From assembly GCA_903910245.1 (NCBI GenBank), contig CAIVYX010000140.1:1-25252 (forward strand): DNA of 25,252 nt. Direction: 5' to 3'. Made by a program: the position numbers and the translations under genes. The notes under the pieces are model-generated. The model searched no databases and was not told where the DNA came from. It saw nothing but the letters and a program-made list of their open reading frames with translations. Positions 22,751-25,252 of this stretch are shown here, one piece after another. Each line of letters begins with the position of its first letter. The first letter of the stretch is position 1. The DNA comes from an uncultured Opitutia bacterium. Lineage in GTDB: Bacteria > Verrucomicrobiota > Verrucomicrobiia > Opitutales > UBA953.

Positions 22751-25252
22751 TTAGCCTAGGGTCGCGAGCATGCGCGCGATTTCATCGCGCTTGGCCTTGG
22801 CATCATCGAGCTGTTTGCGAGCACCTTCGAGGATCTTGGGCGGGGCTTTCGAGACGAACGCCTCGTTAGTCAGCTTGGCTTCGCCGGCGGCGACCGCCTG
22901 TTCGAGTTTCGTCAGTTCCTTGGCGAGACGAATCTTCTCGGCGGCGACATCGACTGTGCCGGAGAGTTCGAGCAAGACCGTGCCGAGGGAGTTGAGTGCA
23001 CCGGTGCGATCGCCGGCATCGTCGGCGAACGTAATCTCGGCCAGACCGGCCATGCTAGTGAGCTTATCGCGATTTGACTGGAGTAGCGTCTTCGCCGTGG
23101 CGTCCTTGGCGACGATCGTGATGACCAAATCGCGTCGGGTCGCCTGGTTGGCCTGCGACTTGAGGCCGCGCACCGAGGCGACGAATTCGCGGAGCAGGGC
23201 GACATCGGCCACCTTGGCGGCGCTGAGTTTGATGCCGTTCTCACGGAGGACGCGCAGGAGGTCGCCGCCGGAGCCGGTGTGGTGGTTCTGGATGAAGTCC
23301 TTTTCCGTACCGTAGCCCAGGAGGTGCCAGAGTTCTTCGGAGATGAACGGAGCGACCGGGTGGAGAAGGAGGAGGAATTGGCGTAGGACGAGGTCCTGGA
23401 CCGCGAGGCAGTTGTCGACCAAGGACGGGTCCTTGAGGCGAGCCTTCGAGGCTTCAACGTACCAGTCGCAGAAGTCGCCCCAGAAGAAGGAGTACAGTCC
23501 CTGAGCGTAAGCGGTAAACTCGTGCTCTTCTAGGTTCTTGGTCGTGCTGTCAGTCAGTTCGGCGAGGCCCTGGAGGATGGCGAAGTCGTCATCGTCAAGC
23601 TGCGGGGCTTTGATGCGACTGACCACGGCGGCAAGCGTCGAGTTGTCGGCCATCGGGCCGGACATTTGGCGGAAGCGGGCGGCATTCCAGAGCTTGTTGC
23701 AGAAGTTGCGTCCTTGGCCGACGCGATCTTCGTCGAAGAGGATGTCTTGGCCCTTGGGGGCGATGGAGAGCAGGCCGAAGCGAAGGCCATCGGCGCCGAA
23801 CTTCGCAATCAGGTCGAGCGGCTCGGGCGAGTTGCCGAGAGACTTGGACATCTTGCGTCCGAGCTTGTCGCGGATGATGCCATTGAAGTAGACGCGCTTG
23901 AACGGGATGCGTTGGCGGATCTCCTCGTCGGTGAGCGTCTTCTTTTCCGGACCGTGTAGTTCGAGGCCCGCGATAATCATGCGGGCGACCCAGAGGAAGA
24001 TGATGTCCGGACCCGTCGCGAGGGCGCCGGTCGGATACCAATGCTTTAGTTCTTCGGTCGTTTCGCCAGGCTTACGCCAACCAATGGTCGCGAGGCACCA
24101 GAGCCAGGAGGAGGCCCAAGTGTCGAGCACGTCGGGGTCCTGTTCCCAATTGGCGTCGTCAGCGGGGGCCGTGAGGGAGACATGGAGATTCTTCGGGTCG
24201 TTGCGGTCGGCACCCTTGCGGTACCAGACCGGGATGCGATGCCCCCACCAGAGCTGGCGGCTGACGCACCAGTCCTGAATGTTTTCAAGCCAGTGAAGAT
24301 AGGTCTTCGTCCAACGTTCAGGGTGAAACTTGATCATGCCCGTCGTGACGGCGCGCTTGGCTTCGTCGATCTTCGGGTAGCGGATGAACCACTGTTCGCT
24401 GAGGCGAGGTTCGATCGGCACGTCGGCGCGTTCGGAGTAGCCCACCGTGTTCTCGTAGGGCTCGGTCTTCACTAGGGCGCCGAGCTCCTCGAGGATTTTT
24501 TCGGCCATCGCGCGAGCCTTGAAACGTTCCACGCCAGCGAGCGGTCCGGCGTCGGCGTTCATCGTGCCGTCGGGGTTCATCACATCGACGACCGGGAGGT
24601 CGTGGCGCTTGCCGATATCAAAATCCGTGCGGTCGTGGGCGGGGGTGACCTTCAGGACGCCCGTACCGAACTCTTTCTCGACGGCGGTGTCGCCGACGAT
24701 CGGGATCTGGGCGCGAGGGAAGGGGCGCCAGACGTGCTTGCCGATGAGATGCTTGTAGCGTTCGTCCTCGGGGTGGACTGCGACGGCAGCGTCGCCCGGG
24801 ATAGTCTCTGGACGCGTGGTGGAGATCTCGAGGTACGTGCCAGGGATCTCGGCCACCTCGTAGCGCATCCGGTAGAGCGAGCCCTTGGTGGGCTTCATGA
24901 TTACTTCTTCGTCGGAAAGGCCAGTCTGCGAGACTGGGCACCAGTTGACCATGCGCTTTCCACGGTAGACGTAGCCGCGTTCGTAGAGCGTGACGAAGGT
25001 CTGCAACACCGCCTGCGAGTAGCCGGCGTCGAGCGTGTGGACCGTGCGATCCCAGTCGCAGGAAGCGCCGAGCTTACGGAGCTGGCCGAGGATGATGCCG
25101 CCGTGCTTATCGCGCCATTCGGACGCAATCTGGATGAATTTCTCGCGACCGAGGTCGTGGCGCGTTTTACCTTCTTTCTGACGGAGTTCTTTCTCGACGC
25201 GGGATTGCGTGGCGATGCCGGCGTGGTCGGTGCCTGGAAGCCAGAGGGCGGA
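22751..25252 (-). CDS. valS: Valyl-tRNA synthetase (N-terminus outside window)
   Basis: Class I aminoacyl-tRNA synthetase charging tRNA-Val. About 833 residues are in the window; the start and the HIGH-type motif lie beyond its right edge. The visible part begins SALWLPGTDHAGIATQ, a hallmark of ValRS. The editing domain follows (with STTRPETIPGDAAVAVHP), then the KMSKS loop GRKMSKSLGN (KMSKS at 23840-23854), the anticodon-binding helices, and the C-terminal coiled coil typical of ValRS (VAAEKIRLAKELTKLEQAV to the end). The reading frame is intact throughout. It is the most upstream gene visible of the amino-sugar transcript, with only one base between its TAA and the nagB ATG. Confidence 0.97.
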   Translation of the reverse strand, partial: SALWLPGTDHAGIATQSRVEKELRQKEGKTRHDLGREKFIQIASEWRDKHGGIILGQLRKLGASCDWDRTVHTLDAGYSQAVLQTFVTLYERGYVYRGKRMVNWCPVSQTGLSDEEVIMKPTKGSLYRMRYEVAEIPGTYLEISTTRPETIPGDAAVAVHPEDERYKHLIGKHVWRPFPRAQIPIVGDTAVEKEFGTGVLKVTPAHDRTDFDIGKRHDLPVVDVMNPDGTMNADAGPLAGVERFKARAMAEKILEELGALVKTEPYENTVGYSERADVPIEPRLSEQWFIRYPKIDEAKRAVTTGMIKFHPERWTKTYLHWLENIQDWCVSRQLWWGHRIPVWYRKGADRNDPKNLHVSLTAPADDANWEQDPDVLDTWASSWLWCLATIGWRKPGETTEELKHWYPTGALATGPDIIFLWVARMIIAGLELHGPEKKTLTDEEIRQRIPFKRVYFNGIIRDKLGRKMSKSLGNSPEPLDLIAKFGADGLRFGLLSIAPKGQDILFDEDRVGQGRNFCNKLWNAARFRQMSGPMADNSTLAAVVSRIKAPQLDDDDFAILQGLAELTDSTTKNLEEHEFTAYAQGLYSFFWGDFCDWYVEASKARLKDPSLVDNCLAVQDLVLRQFLLLLHPVAPFISEELWHLLGYGTEKDFIQNHHTGSGGDLLRVLRENGIKLSAAKVADVALLREFVASVRGLKSQANQATRRDLVITIVAKDATAKTLLQSNRDKLTSMAGLAEITFADDAGDRTGALNSLGTVLLELSGTVDVAAEKIRLAKELTKLEQAVAAGEAKLTNEAFVSKAPPKILEGARKQLDDAKAKRDEIARMLATLG

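Noticed and set aside
1..25252. CRISPR arrays, insertion sequences, tRNA or rRNA genes, phage genes
   Set aside because: I saw no regular repeats, transposase or integrase motifs, or tRNA-like cloverleafs in the small gaps between genes; not tested by software.

Overview
The window is GC-rich and almost wholly coding. It looks like a chromosomal segment of a Gram-negative bacterium of the PVC group, most likely Verrucomicrobiota (perhaps near Opitutales). The grounds are a DUF5069 protein, an outer-membrane toolkit (Mla transporter, LpxR-type deacylase), an RF2 gene without the usual programmed frameshift, amino-sugar genes resembling Bacteroidetes and bifidobacterial types, and few clear Shine-Dalgarno sequences. 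The taxonomic call is inference. I saw no RNA genes, CRISPR arrays, insertion sequences or obvious direct repeats, and no gap above about 175 bases.

Region 1 (1-3527, minus strand): prfB, then an ATP-grasp-like protein of unknown role, then a truncated protein joining a DsbD-type N-terminal domain directly to a thioredoxin domain. Region 2 (3700-6252, plus strand): a single fused M16 peptidase. Its stop codon abuts the stop of the convergent next operon.

Region 3 (13204 down to 6253, minus strand) is an eight-gene, translationally coupled operon. It runs mlaE (with a STAS domain) - mlaF - mlaD-like MCE protein - auxiliary lipoprotein - DUF5069 protein - degenerate SpoU/TrmH-like protein - unknown protein - AmpG-like MFS permease. 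The first four should form an envelope phospholipid transporter. Divergent from it, region 4 (13260-16838, plus strand) holds an LpxR-like lipid A 3'-O-deacylase, a Ppx/GppA phosphatase, a SCO1/SenC copper protein and a membrane-anchored histidine-rich protein with an internal duplication.

Region 5 (25252 down to 16828, minus strand) is the most interesting part. valS (partial) is followed after one base by six tightly coupled amino-sugar genes: NagB-type deaminase, ROK-like kinase, PIG-L deacetylase, sugar-1-phosphate nucleotidyltransferase, NahK-type N-acetylhexosamine 1-kinase, and a WbpP/GalE-type epimerase. Together they suggest a two-armed N-acetylhexosamine pathway. One arm would activate free GlcNAc/GalNAc to UDP-sugars through the 1-phosphate (NahK, nucleotidyltransferase, epimerase). 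The other would deacetylate, phosphorylate and deaminate to fructose-6-phosphate (PIG-L, ROK kinase, NagB) without a NagA in the cluster. This pathway is inferred from families and gene order, not proven.
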